Positions 1-8,796 of a stretch of 64,000 bases of DNA are shown piece after piece (position 1 is the first letter of the stretch; each line of letters starts with the position of its first letter). The notes under the pieces were generated by a model. It ran no database searches and was not told where the DNA came from. It saw nothing but the letters and a program-made list of their open reading frames with translations. The DNA is taken from positions 25,302 through 89,301 of the forward strand of contig PCUW01000008.1 in assembly GCA_002787775.1 (NCBI GenBank), written 5' to 3'. The translations under genes and the position numbers were made by a program. Origin of the DNA: Bdellovibrionales bacterium CG12_big_fil_rev_8_21_14_0_65_38_15 (lineage in GTDB: Bacteria > Bdellovibrionota > Bacteriovoracia > Bacteriovoracales > Bacteriovoracaceae).

Positions 1-207
1 ACGATAGTAAAAGCCATTAAGCTTAAATCTCATGACATGAGCTTTTGGAAGTAGAGATAAAATTGTTTGCTCTAACCTTTCTGGATCTTTAAGCTTTGGA
101 ATCCAAATGGATACTTTTGCATAATCAGGAAGATCGGCCAGTGAGTTTATAAAGCTTCTCTCTGCGCCACCTAATTGATCTGTATTAAAAACAGCACAAA
201 CTTTCAT
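1..207 (-). CDS. Glycosyltransferase family 4, N-terminal part (runs off left edge)
   Basis: The reverse strand from 207 reads an open frame to the window edge, 69 codons beginning MKVCAVFNTDQLGGAERS. The GGAE motif close to the N-terminus is the nucleotide-sugar/acceptor-side loop typical of GT4 (GT-B fold) glycosyltransferases, so this is the first third of the N-terminal Rossmann domain. Its ATG overlaps the stop of the 204-1217 gene by four bases (ATGA), so the two are translationally coupled members of the same minus-strand polysaccharide operon. The C-terminal donor-binding domain lies outside the window, so substrate cannot be judged. Confidence 0.75.
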   Translation of the reverse strand, partial: MKVCAVFNTDQLGGAERSFINSLADLPDYAKVSIWIPKLKDPERLEQTILSLLPKAHVMRFKLNGFYYR

Positions 208-1217
208 GACCAAAGCCCCAAAAAAAGATTGGCATAGTCGCTTGAGCTATGATTATTGATCGTATGCTTAAAGCAATTAGCAGCTATATCGTCGTAATGG
301 ATCATAGCTTCTCGGTACCATTTCTCGACACTATCTCTATTGATTGATTTAAGTATCCATCCTGTTTTTTGTTCATGAATCGATTCTGTTAATCCTCCGC
401 TTGCAAAGCCAATAGATGGAGTTGAATGTTTTGCTGCTTCTAAAGGTGTTAAACCAAAACCTTCGACGTTTCCAATATGAGACTGATCTAGAGAGAAGAT
501 ACAGTTAAAATGAGAATCTTTGTATATTTGATCACGCTGTTCATTTTTAACCACTTCACAGTTAATTTCAATCTTGGTTGAACGATATTGGCCAGGACCT
601 AGGCGAAGTGAGACTTTTTTCTTTGAGATATCTGCTAATAGTTCTGAAAAATAGATCGTTCCTTGAATATTTTTATGAGGCACATCTCTAGCAAAACAAC
701 ATAATTTAATTTCATCAGAGTCTTTTAAAGAACTGGCTTTAGTCATTTTTACATCTGTTAAATCAATTCTATTAGGAAAAAGAATATCCCTACTATAATT
801 AATCTTCATCCCAAGCTGCTCTGCTTTATCAAGGCTAAACTGTGAGATGAATATATTGGCGCAAGCCTGCTCAAGGGCGCGATTCGAGTATTTCTTTGTT
901 CGCTTTTTAATAAAATGAATCAATGGATTTTTTGAATAGGTTAAAAGCTCTGCGCCATGAATGATATTAATTGATCTCTTTTTATCTTTTGAAGCAATCC
1001 ATAAAGATGGCCAATAATGAGCATGGATGAGGTGCCCCTGAAAGTTTTTGATCGCTTGATTTACTTCTTGAGGCTTTCTCCAAACAAAGATAGTTACTGT
1101 GCACCCCTCTGCTTCAAGAGCATCCACTATAGTTTTAGATAGCGTTGCGATTCCACCTAGTTGATGTGGTGGATATTCAGGTGTCGTCAATAAAACATTC
1201 TTACCATGAAGAAGCAT
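204..1217 (-). CDS. Glycosyltransferase family 4 (GT-B)
   Basis: This 337-residue protein has the GT4 layout. The N-terminal glycine-rich loop is PPHQLGGIATLS (about residues 16-27), a mid-protein HGAELL segment follows, and the C-terminal donor-binding motif EGFGLTPLEAAKHSTPSIGF (about 253-272) carries the two Glu of the E-x7-E signature. It has no signal peptide or membrane segment, so it probably acts at the cytoplasmic membrane face on a lipid-linked glycan. It overlaps the next downstream glycosyltransferase by four bases. An intergenic gap of 80 bases separates it from the WecA-like gene upstream. The sugar transferred cannot be predicted. Confidence 0.85.
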   Translation of the reverse strand: MLLHGKNVLLTTPEYPPHQLGGIATLSKTIVDALEAEGCTVTIFVWRKPQEVNQAIKNFQGHLIHAHYWPSLWIASKDKKRSINIIHGAELLTYSKNPLIHFIKKRTKKYSNRALEQACANIFISQFSLDKAEQLGMKINYSRDILFPNRIDLTDVKMTKASSLKDSDEIKLCCFARDVPHKNIQGTIYFSELLADISKKKVSLRLGPGQYRSTKIEINCEVVKNEQRDQIYKDSHFNCIFSLDQSHIGNVEGFGLTPLEAAKHSTPSIGFASGGLTESIHEQKTGWILKSINRDSVEKWYREAMIHYDDIAANCFKHTINNHSSSDYANLFLGLWS

Positions 1218-1297
1218 TCATCAGCCTAGAAAAAATATATGGATTAATTGTAACTTTTAAATGAAGAGATTAATAGTATAGATATTTTATTATAACT

Positions 1298-2455
1298 TTA
1301 TGCTGCTTCGTCTTGATCATCTTTGATTGGACTTAAGTCAAAATTTACGTCATCAAACATCTCAGCTGGAATAACTAAGACATCTTTTCGATGGATCGCG
1401 CTCATAATATAAGTTATAGGAGTTTTACTCGATTCACCAATACTCCATACTTTATGACCAACAATGACCTGAACACTTGTATACATAACGACACCAAGCC
1501 AAAAGGCTGCTATCGGCCATCCTCTCAACGCAACAAAAACAATAACTGATTGCACGCAAAGATGTACAAGAGCAATGAAGTTCGCAGTTTTCTTTGCACC
1601 AAATTTATAGTGATGACATAAGATATGGTGCATATGTTTTTGATCACCGCTAAAGGGTGTTTTACCTGCCATTAATCGACGCATAAAGCTTACACCGAGT
1701 TCAACCGTTGGAAGCAAAAGACCAAAAATGGATAAATGCGCTAATTGCCAAGATGATAAGTTTGTACGACTTAATGAGCTATAGGTTACAAAGGCTAAGA
1801 ACAACAAGCTTAACCCAATGATTCCCCCTCCGATTTCCCCCATATGAATTCGAGAAGGACTTTTATTGAAGTACCAAAATGAAGCCATTGGCATAACAAG
1901 TAAAGCTGATATTAAGGGAACAGATTCAAGACCTAAATAGTGACCTAAAGCAAAATAGCTCAAATAACTGACAATTGAAGTTTTTGCTGAAATTGTATCT
2001 AACCCATCAATGAGATTGGATCCGTTGAATGAAGCTAAACCTAAGAACAACAAGACATTTACAAATATAACGGGATTTATCTCTCTCATATAAAATCCAC
2101 AAAGATTTGCAAAAACGTAAGAAGCTAAAAATTGTCCTGCAAGCTTTGCAAATGGCCTTAACTCTTTTCTATCATCTAAATAGCCTAGAACCGCTAAGAT
2201 TGAGCCAGAGCTTCCCCAACTAACCAAGTGAAAGTAAGACATCTTTCCAATGTAGTTTAGCCAACACATCCCAAAAAAGGTGGAACAAAAGATTATCAAG
2301 CCACCTAATAGTACGGCTCCACTTTGTGATTTTCTTGCTGGTACCACTAACCAAGAAAGTGGCTTATAGGCATTCTTTTTAGCCCATAAAATAAGAGAAA
2401 AGCCCAAAGAGGCGCAGATAAAGGTAAATGTAGAAAAGGCAATAGTACTTTCCAT
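1298..2455 (-). CDS. WecA/TagO-like polyprenyl-phosphate sugar-1-phosphate transferase
   Basis: This 385-residue polytopic membrane protein belongs to the MraY/WecA/TagO family, which moves a HexNAc-1-phosphate from UDP-sugar to undecaprenyl phosphate and starts glycan assembly. Family motifs are in order: LDDR near residue 93, NLIDGLDT near 147, and KTPFSGDQKHMHHIL near 265-279, which carries the His cluster of the cytoplasmic HHH loop. The segment that normally reads MGDxGS is HMGEIGGG, so the Asp is replaced by Glu. About ten hydrophobic segments are visible. The C-terminal tail (about 50 residues, acidic) is an extension. It is the likely initiating enzyme for the surrounding polysaccharide locus. 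It reads away from the GT2 gene at 2673, with a 217-base divergent gap that shows no clear promoter. Confidence 0.85.
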   Translation of the reverse strand: MESTIAFSTFTFICASLGFSLILWAKKNAYKPLSWLVVPARKSQSGAVLLGGLIIFCSTFFGMCWLNYIGKMSYFHLVSWGSSGSILAVLGYLDDRKELRPFAKLAGQFLASYVFANLCGFYMREINPVIFVNVLLFLGLASFNGSNLIDGLDTISAKTSIVSYLSYFALGHYLGLESVPLISALLVMPMASFWYFNKSPSRIHMGEIGGGIIGLSLLFLAFVTYSSLSRTNLSSWQLAHLSIFGLLLPTVELGVSFMRRLMAGKTPFSGDQKHMHHILCHHYKFGAKKTANFIALVHLCVQSVIVFVALRGWPIAAFWLGVVMYTSVQVIVGHKVWSIGESSKTPITYIMSAIHRKDVLVIPAEMFDDVNFDLSPIKDDQDEAA

Positions 2456-2672
2456 CCCTACTATTATGCCTCAAGTTAAGATTTATTAAGCTGAGGTATA
2501 AAATTCCAGAGATTAACAAACGTTATTATTTCAATGAGTTACATTCATATATTTTGTGTTATTTTGGAAGTTTTGCAGACAAATTGAAGTCTCGTCGCCA
2601 TATATTATTATAGAGTTAAGACGGTCATCTCAATATCTTTTGAAATATTAATAATCGTGTAAGATAAGCTTC

Positions 2673-3626
2673 ATGTCTTATTTTTTTTCAGTCATTGTTC
2701 CTACTCATAATCGCCCACGCACTCTGGCACTTTTGTTGGAGTCATTAAGTTCACAAGAGCTATCTTCGGATATGTTTGAAATACTTGTTATCCCCTCCCC
2801 TAGAGATCTTTCATTAGATAAGTTTAATCATATCGGTAATATGCGCATGCTTTTGCCAGTCAAGGATCCTTACAACGGCACAAGTGCCTCATTCAAACGA
2901 AACTATGGTGCTCAAAACGCCAAAGGAACTTGGTTTGCTTTTACTGACGACGATTGCTTGCCAGATAAAGCTTGGCTCAAAAATGCTTTTGAATACATCC
3001 AACAAAATGAAAAAATTTGTGCCATTGAAGGATTGGTTAATGTTCCTAAGCAAGAAAAACTAACTCTAACATACAAAGGAATGTTACGTTTAAGTAAACC
3101 TGGTGGGTTTCAAACTTGTAATATGTTTTATCGAAAAGAAGAGTTTATAAAAATTGGCGGTTTTGATCTAGCATTTCCTTATTATCTAGAAGACACAGAT
3201 TTAGGATGGAGTTTTTTGGATGCTGGACATGCAATTCCTTTTGTTGAAGGCTGTATCGTCACTCACCCTGTCGAGCCGCCAAACCCAAAAAAACTACTCA
3301 CAATGGCCTCAAGAAGTGGACAGCACTTAAGATTACGTGCCAAGCATAGAGAGCGCTATGCTCAATCTACAATGCTTCCAATGCGTTTATCGCACTGGAT
3401 ATATATTGGACTAACCCTGAGTTGTTTTATCATTCCACTTATAGGAATTCCTTTAACACTTCTAGTCTTAAGTCTTCATATGGTTAAACTTTTTTGGAAA
3501 TTAAGTTTTACGATGAAAGAGCTAACATTAGTATTTGCTCTGACTCCAGTAGCTGCATGGACTTCACTTTTTCATCTAGTCAAAATGCTTTTTTCATCTC
3601 AAACAAGACCAACCCTTAGCCGTTAA
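2673..3626 (+). CDS. Glycosyltransferase family 2 (GT-A)
   Basis: This 317-residue protein starts with the GT-A nucleotide-binding strand VIVPTHNRPRTLALLLESL. It then shows the DxD-type metal site as FTDDDC (about residue 90) and the catalytic-base region EDTDLGWSF (about 172-180). Two hydrophobic stretches near the C-terminus (about 242-268 and 285-305) could anchor it to the membrane, as in many lipid-linked oligosaccharide GT2 enzymes. Its last 33 bases overlap the 3' end of the convergent FkbM methyltransferase gene. It is read divergently from the WecA-like gene, so the 2456-2672 gap must contain promoters for both. Confidence 0.88.
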   Translation: MSYFFSVIVPTHNRPRTLALLLESLSSQELSSDMFEILVIPSPRDLSLDKFNHIGNMRMLLPVKDPYNGTSASFKRNYGAQNAKGTWFAFTDDDCLPDKAWLKNAFEYIQQNEKICAIEGLVNVPKQEKLTLTYKGMLRLSKPGGFQTCNMFYRKEEFIKIGGFDLAFPYYLEDTDLGWSFLDAGHAIPFVEGCIVTHPVEPPNPKKLLTMASRSGQHLRLRAKHRERYAQSTMLPMRLSHWIYIGLTLSCFIIPLIGIPLTLLVLSLHMVKLFWKLSFTMKELTLVFALTPVAAWTSLFHLVKMLFSSQTRPTLSR

Positions 3627-4475
3627 TTCCAGAACCGGGATAGATTCGTTATAGATCGCCAAATAATTAGTTGGTTCCCAAATCTTACTCGGTAATGGAC
3701 TCAAAGGGTCAACAAGCTTAGGGCCAAATAAAGAACGCTCAATTCTAAAAACTTTAAAACCAAAAGACTTTAAAAACTCAAAACTAGAGGCCTTACTAGG
3801 GTGAGAAAACTCTTCAAAGAACACAGCTTTAACAGAACCCTTTTCAAATAATTTAGCTGCACCCTTTAGTACAGAAAATTCATGACCCTCAGTATCAATT
3901 TTTAATATTAACTCATCATTATCAGGTATTAACTCATCTAATCTCTTATGCTTAATCATTATTTCTCTATGCTTACCCAAAGGTTTTTCTAATGTTGCAA
4001 TTCCCTCGTTGTGACTAAAATCTTCTGGGATATAAAGCATTGATGAACCTTCAGATTCACTGAGAGCAAAATCATATATTTCAACATTATTATTCTTATT
4101 TTGAAGTCTTACATTTTCTTTGAGTCTTTCAATGACTGAAGGATGAGGCTCGAAAGATAGAATTTTCCCATCAAAGTTCTTAGACCCTAGAGCTGCTAAT
4201 GTAAAATATCCAATATTAGCACCAATATCGATAAAGCTTTTTGCAAACTTCAAGCTACGTCTTAATATTTCAGTTTGGGCTAATTCATAGACTCCCAATA
4301 CTTCAATAGAACGTCCTACGACTTCTGTTGGATTAACATTTATAGTTTGACCCCAAGGAAGTTCAACCGCTGTTAGTGAGCTTGAGTCATAGTAAGAATT
4401 ACTAGTTAAGCGTTTTAAAAGTTGTTTTGGCCTAAAAAGATATTCTGGCTTATTAAAACGATATAAAAATGCCAT
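3594..4475 (-). CDS. FkbM-family SAM-dependent methyltransferase
   Basis: This 293-residue soluble protein has the class I methyltransferase signature of the FkbM family: the SAM motif FIDIGANIGYFTL (about residues 80-92), the acidic ribose-binding strand ILSFEPHPSVIERLKENV, and LILKIDTEGHEFSVLKGA, the DxEGxE-like family hallmark. Relatives O-methylate sugars in polysaccharides and natural products, so here it most likely methylates a residue of the surface glycan. The gene converges on the GT2 gene with a 33-base overlap. It diverges from the 4645 glycosyltransferase. The acceptor cannot be predicted. Confidence 0.88.
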   Translation of the reverse strand: MAFLYRFNKPEYLFRPKQLLKRLTSNSYYDSSSLTAVELPWGQTINVNPTEVVGRSIEVLGVYELAQTEILRRSLKFAKSFIDIGANIGYFTLAALGSKNFDGKILSFEPHPSVIERLKENVRLQNKNNNVEIYDFALSESEGSSMLYIPEDFSHNEGIATLEKPLGKHREIMIKHKRLDELIPDNDELILKIDTEGHEFSVLKGAAKLFEKGSVKAVFFEEFSHPSKASSFEFLKSFGFKVFRIERSLFGPKLVDPLSPLPSKIWEPTNYLAIYNESIPVLELTAKGWSCLR

Positions 4476-4600
4476 AGATCGAATCCTAGTAATTGAGTAA
4501 AAAAGTTAACATATAGTTTTAATCACAAATACAGATCTTTACTTTGCCGCATCAACTAATGCGAATACAATAAAGTTTAAATTGTTCATATTACTAATTC

Positions 4601-4622
4601 GTTAAGTAAGAAAACTCTTAAC
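4601..4622. promoter_or_regulatory. Inverted repeat in divergent promoter region
   Basis: The arms GTTAAG (4601-4606) and CTTAAC (4617-4622) are perfect complements around a 10-base spacer. They lie between the divergent FkbM and glycosyltransferase genes, just upstream of the ribosome-site-like CGGAA and the start at 4645. A second short repeat, CGCAT-N6-ATGCG, lies at 4548-4563. These could be operator half-sites or an mRNA hairpin; no known regulator motif was recognised. Confidence 0.3.
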
Positions 4623-4644
4623 AGTATACATCACGGAAATATTG

Positions 4645-5808
4645 ATGGCACAAAAAGTATTAGTACTTATTTCCGAACCGCCACTACCAGCAACGTCTGG
4701 TCCTAAAGTTCGAAATGCTGCTTTATGGCAGGAATTTAAAGATCTTAATCTTGATATTAAAATATTCTCAATTATTCAAGCAAACAGCGAACCACCCACA
4801 AGAGTCTTTACTGATTATGAAGTCCAATATTTTAAAAAAGATAATCACCCTTTGCTTATAAGGCTATGGCGCTACCTAAATTTCTCACACCATCAATATC
4901 TATCTTCAAAGACGATGACAAAAGCGGTAGAAGATTGTTTGAATGATTGGAAGCCCGATATTATTCATGCTGAAGAATTAAAAATGGCTTCATTTCTCCC
5001 CTCAAATACGAAGCAATGTAAAACAACACTTACTGTCCATAATGTAGAATCTGAACTAATAAAGCAAACAGGAACTTTAACTGTTCCCTTCTTTCAAAGT
5101 TTGATAAATATTTGGCATGCCATTAGGTTAAAGTCTTATGAAAGAAAATCTATCCAAAATTCTAATCTCACATTTGCCTATTCAAAAATTGATGAAGCAC
5201 GATTAAAAAAACTTTATCCACAAGCGAATATTACTGACACAAGTAATGGAGCTAAAGTTAAAAAGATTGAACCGACAAAACCTAAGAACTCAAAAGGAGT
5301 GCTATTTGTTGGGTCTCTTCATTATGTACCAAATTTTGAAGGAATAATGTGGTTTATAGAAAAATCTCTACCACATATATCAAAAGATATTTCTCTAAGT
5401 GTTGCTGGAGCTGGCGCACCAGAAAAAATAAAAACATTTTTAAGAGAAAAAAATATTACTTTTTACGATACTCCAGAATCTCTTGAGGATTTATATCACG
5501 AGAATGCCATTGCCATAGTTCCTGTTCTCAAAGGTAGTGGGACAAGGACAAAGATTTTTGAAGCACTGGCTTATCAAAGACTTGTCGTATCAACGAGTCT
5601 TGGGGCTGAAGGAATACCGATATCTCAGGAAGATGGTCTAATCTTATGTGATGACCCTGTTTCATTTGCACAGCAAATAAACTACTGGTGTGATCCTTTC
5701 AAAGAAAAAGAATACGATCATATATCGACTAATGCTCGAAAGGCTGCACTTGAATTTGACTGGTCAGAGGTTGCAAACAAATTACTAACAGAATGGCGAT
5801 CTCTGTGA
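4645..5808 (+). CDS. Glycosyltransferase family 4
   Basis: This is a GT-B glycosyltransferase of about 387 residues. The N-terminus shows PPLPATSGPKVRNAALW, the substrate loop seen in several exopolysaccharide GT4 enzymes. The C-terminal donor site is GSGTRTKIFEALAYQRLVV (about residues 297-315), followed by STSLGAEGI. The frame also opens at a TTG at 4642; I chose the ATG at 4645 because it keeps a CGGAA ribosome-site-like element at good spacing. It is the first gene of a plus-strand run to 10887, and its end overlaps the next gene by 16 bases, indicating coupling. The donor sugar is unknown. Confidence 0.83.
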   Translation: MAQKVLVLISEPPLPATSGPKVRNAALWQEFKDLNLDIKIFSIIQANSEPPTRVFTDYEVQYFKKDNHPLLIRLWRYLNFSHHQYLSSKTMTKAVEDCLNDWKPDIIHAEELKMASFLPSNTKQCKTTLTVHNVESELIKQTGTLTVPFFQSLINIWHAIRLKSYERKSIQNSNLTFAYSKIDEARLKKLYPQANITDTSNGAKVKKIEPTKPKNSKGVLFVGSLHYVPNFEGIMWFIEKSLPHISKDISLSVAGAGAPEKIKTFLREKNITFYDTPESLEDLYHENAIAIVPVLKGSGTRTKIFEALAYQRLVVSTSLGAEGIPISQEDGLILCDDPVSFAQQINYWCDPFKEKEYDHISTNARKAALEFDWSEVANKLLTEWRSL

Positions 5809-6926
5809 AAAATGTTTTATATATTAGCCCTAATAGTTATGTTGGTGGTGCTGAGAAATTTATAATAACAGCCTGTAAAGAGCATGATAAAAATACACAT
5901 TTAAAATCAGCTATTCTTTTTTTTAGCGAAGGACCAGGACCACAACTTGCTCGCTCTTTTAATATTAAAACAGTCGTTCTAACAAAATCATTTCGTTTAT
6001 CTAAGCCAATAAAATATCTTAGAGCTGCTTGGGAATTAAGAAAAATATTTAAAGAATTGAGACCAGATTATATACACCTTTCAATGCCATACTCAGTTAT
6101 AGCCTGTTTTATTCCAATGATTGGATTAAAAGCAAAAAAAATCTGGTTCCAACACGGACCGGTTGGAGGTCGCCTAGATCGCATTGCAAGTTTTATTCCT
6201 TTAGACGCAATCTTCTACAATTCAAATGATACTAAAAAACGACACTTAGAAAGTGTTCCATTTAGCTACTCAAACATAAAACATTTTGTCATCAATCTTG
6301 GAGTTGAGATAATAGAATCTAAAGACAAGAAAAAAAATAGTAAAATATTTTTTTCATCAGTAGGTAGGATATGTAAATCAAAAGGACAACTTTTAACTTT
6401 GCAAGCAATTTCAAAATTAAAGGATATCAAAGGAATTTCAGATAAAATTCATTTAAATATTGTTGGTACTGCAAATAGCCCATCAGATTTAAAATATTTA
6501 AAAGAACTTCAAGACTTCTGCCACAAAAACATCATTGAATCGTTGGTGACTTTTCTTGGTCATCAAGATGACATGCGTTCTGTTTACAAAAGCACAGATA
6601 TATTAATACATACACCTAATATACCTGAAGCTTTTGGCTTAGTTATTGCAGAAGCCATGGCAAATAAAATATTAGTGATTGGCCCAGATCTTGGAGGTGT
6701 CAGAGATATTTTAATCCATCATAAAACAGGTATTGTGTTTCCAATAACCCAAAATGAAGACGATATAGTTCATTTATCAGAACTTATAATGGAAATTGCG
6801 AATAATTTTTCTAGTGAGAATAGTATCTACCAGAAGTATATTAACAATGCATTTGATTTGATTACCTCAAAATATAGTTTAAAATCTATGAATACCCAGT
6901 TAGAAAATGCTTATGATCAACTCTAA
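5793..6926 (+). CDS. Glycosyltransferase family 4
   Basis: This 377-residue GT4 enzyme has the N-terminal GGAEKFII loop (about residues 17-24) and the C-terminal E-x7-E donor motif EAFGLVIAEAMANKILVIG (about 284-302), followed by DLGGVRDIL. It has no membrane segment. The gene starts inside the end of the previous glycosyltransferase (16-base overlap) and is followed after 28 bases by another. Codon use is very AT-rich, like the rest of the 4.6-13 kb block. It presumably adds one sugar to the lipid-linked repeat unit; the linkage cannot be told from sequence. Confidence 0.87.
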   Translation: MAISVKNVLYISPNSYVGGAEKFIITACKEHDKNTHLKSAILFFSEGPGPQLARSFNIKTVVLTKSFRLSKPIKYLRAAWELRKIFKELRPDYIHLSMPYSVIACFIPMIGLKAKKIWFQHGPVGGRLDRIASFIPLDAIFYNSNDTKKRHLESVPFSYSNIKHFVINLGVEIIESKDKKKNSKIFFSSVGRICKSKGQLLTLQAISKLKDIKGISDKIHLNIVGTANSPSDLKYLKELQDFCHKNIIESLVTFLGHQDDMRSVYKSTDILIHTPNIPEAFGLVIAEAMANKILVIGPDLGGVRDILIHHKTGIVFPITQNEDDIVHLSELIMEIANNFSSENSIYQKYINNAFDLITSKYSLKSMNTQLENAYDQL

Positions 6927-6954
6927 ATTTGATAATAAAAATTAAAGGTTCCAT

Positions 6955-8073
6955 TTGAAAATAGCTCTCAATATTCGATCACTACACGATATGAAAATCA
7001 GGGGAATCTCACGCTATACTCTGAATCTTTTAAAATCCCTAGCCCTTGAAAAAGATAATATCACCCTCTATTTAATCTCAGAGGTTAAAATTGACGAAAA
7101 AGCTTTAGAGCAAATTAAAGTTTTCTTTCCTTATGATGTTGAAATCTATCATAACAAATATCTTCCTTCACTTATTTGGTTAAATTTGCTATTACCCATA
7201 TTTCTTTTTTTACACAAAATAAATATCTATCATACACCATTAAACAGAGGCATTCCTATAATTAAGCTCTTGGATGTATTCCCTACAAAAATGGCCGTAA
7301 CCATTCACGACACAATAGCAATTGAGGAAGTTAGAAAGGCACCTTTTAGTATTAAAAAAGGGCTTTTCCTTTTTGAGTGGTGGATGAACAGAGCGGCAGA
7401 CTATATTTTAACTGTTAGTCAGCATTCAAAAGAACAATTAATTCATATTGAAAAATTTGAAGCAGATAAAATTACGGTTATAGCCAATTCCGTTTCAAAT
7501 GATTTTTTTAATGTGTGTACTGAAGAATCTACTCGATCATACTTTCTTTATGTTGGTGGTTTTGAACATAGAAAAAATGTTCCATTTTTATTAAAGGCAT
7601 ATTGTAAATATTTAGAAAAAGAACAGTCACCAATACCTCTTAAACTTATTGGGAAAATAACAACATCTCAAATTGAGAATTTCAAAAAATTAAACTCTAG
7701 TGACATTAATAATGATCTCGTTGATTACTTAGGTTATGTTGATGATGCTCAATTACCTAAACTTTACAGAAATGCCCTCGCCGTAATAATTCCTAGCCTA
7801 AATGAGGGATTTGGACTTCAAGCAATCGAAGCTATGGCCACAGCTACACCGCTTCTTTCATCAGATGCTGCGTCCTTACCGGAAGTGGGAGCTGGTGCTC
7901 CACTTTATTTTTCTCCTATATCAGAACAATCACTTTTAAAGCAGATGTTAAATATTCAGAATAATAAATCTTTAATTAATGAAAAAGAGGTAGCTTCCTC
8001 CAAAAGAGCTCAAGATTTTACTGAAAAAATCATTTCCAGTCAGTATCTAAGCTTTCTCAAAATGATAAATTAA
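6955..8073 (+). CDS. Glycosyltransferase family 4
   Basis: This 372-residue GT4 enzyme starts at TTG (6955), the only initiation codon that preserves the expected N-terminal strand MKIALNIRSLHDMKIRGISR; an AAAGG element lies about seven bases upstream. The pattern MKIRGISRYTLNLL is the acceptor-side loop of mannosyl/rhamnosyl-transferase-like members. The donor motif EGFGLQAIEAMATATPLL (about 282-299) is followed by SSDAASLPEVGAGAP, typical of the family. A hydrophobic stretch near residues 78-90 may be a membrane-contact helix. It sits in the middle of the plus-strand glycan run. Confidence 0.86.
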   Translation: MKIALNIRSLHDMKIRGISRYTLNLLKSLALEKDNITLYLISEVKIDEKALEQIKVFFPYDVEIYHNKYLPSLIWLNLLLPIFLFLHKINIYHTPLNRGIPIIKLLDVFPTKMAVTIHDTIAIEEVRKAPFSIKKGLFLFEWWMNRAADYILTVSQHSKEQLIHIEKFEADKITVIANSVSNDFFNVCTEESTRSYFLYVGGFEHRKNVPFLLKAYCKYLEKEQSPIPLKLIGKITTSQIENFKKLNSSDINNDLVDYLGYVDDAQLPKLYRNALAVIIPSLNEGFGLQAIEAMATATPLLSSDAASLPEVGAGAPLYFSPISEQSLLKQMLNIQNNKSLINEKEVASSKRAQDFTEKIISSQYLSFLKMIN

Positions 8074-8151
8074 GCACTGCGCAAACCAAAAGGTCATTAC
8101 AGTTAGAAACTAATACATCGCAATTTATCATTTGATTGCTATAATAAAATC

Positions 8152-8796
8152 ATGAAAATTGAATATGATAAATATTGGTCTATGAAGTCTATCAATAGCA
8201 GCATGCCTCAACCTAAAGTCATAGACCTTTGGTATAAATCTATTACTACTTCTCCACTTGGAGTTTTAATTCAGCAGAAATTATGCAGTTCAAAAAAGAT
8301 TTTAGACTTTGGAGCAGGTGATAAAAAATGGAAGTCCATTACACCCAAAAAATCTATATATAAATCTTTGGATATCAATAATGAATCTGATCACGATTAT
8401 CATTCAATAGATCAAATAAATGAGACATTTGACAGCATACTCTTCATGGATGTTTTGGAACATATTGAATTAAATGAAGGTCTACGGCTTAGTTTAAACC
8501 TAATTGATCTACTTGATAAGAACGGATTCCTTTTAATACAAACACCAAATGGTAAATGTATTCGAAATCATCTGGGATCAGATATGACTCATAAGCAGTT
8601 GTATAATCTTCGAGACCTTTATTCGTTTTTTAAATCACGCGGTTTTGAAGTTGATTGTTATAGAGTTAACGTTTTTGCAAATAAACTAAGTGTATTTGCT
8701 AAAATCAAGCACTTCATAAGTGCATTTATAATCACTAGAATTATTGGAGCTGATTATACCGATAATATCTTTTTATCCGTTCAAAAGAGCCAATAA
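8152..8796 (+). CDS. Class I SAM-dependent methyltransferase
   Basis: This 214-residue protein has a Rossmann-like methyltransferase core. Motif I is ILDFGAGDKKW (about residues 50-60) and the post-motif is FDSILFMDVLEHIE (about 93-106), the VLEH signature of the Methyltransf_11/23 group, followed by LLIQTPNG. No DNA-binding or membrane part is visible. Located between glycosyltransferase and flippase genes, it most likely methylates a sugar or lipid-linked intermediate. The gene ends directly against the flippase start (TAA then GTG with no gap). No clear ribosome site precedes its ATG. Confidence 0.8.
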   Translation: MKIEYDKYWSMKSINSSMPQPKVIDLWYKSITTSPLGVLIQQKLCSSKKILDFGAGDKKWKSITPKKSIYKSLDINNESDHDYHSIDQINETFDSILFMDVLEHIELNEGLRLSLNLIDLLDKNGFLLIQTPNGKCIRNHLGSDMTHKQLYNLRDLYSFFKSRGFEVDCYRVNVFANKLSVFAKIKHFISAFIITRIIGADYTDNIFLSVQKSQ

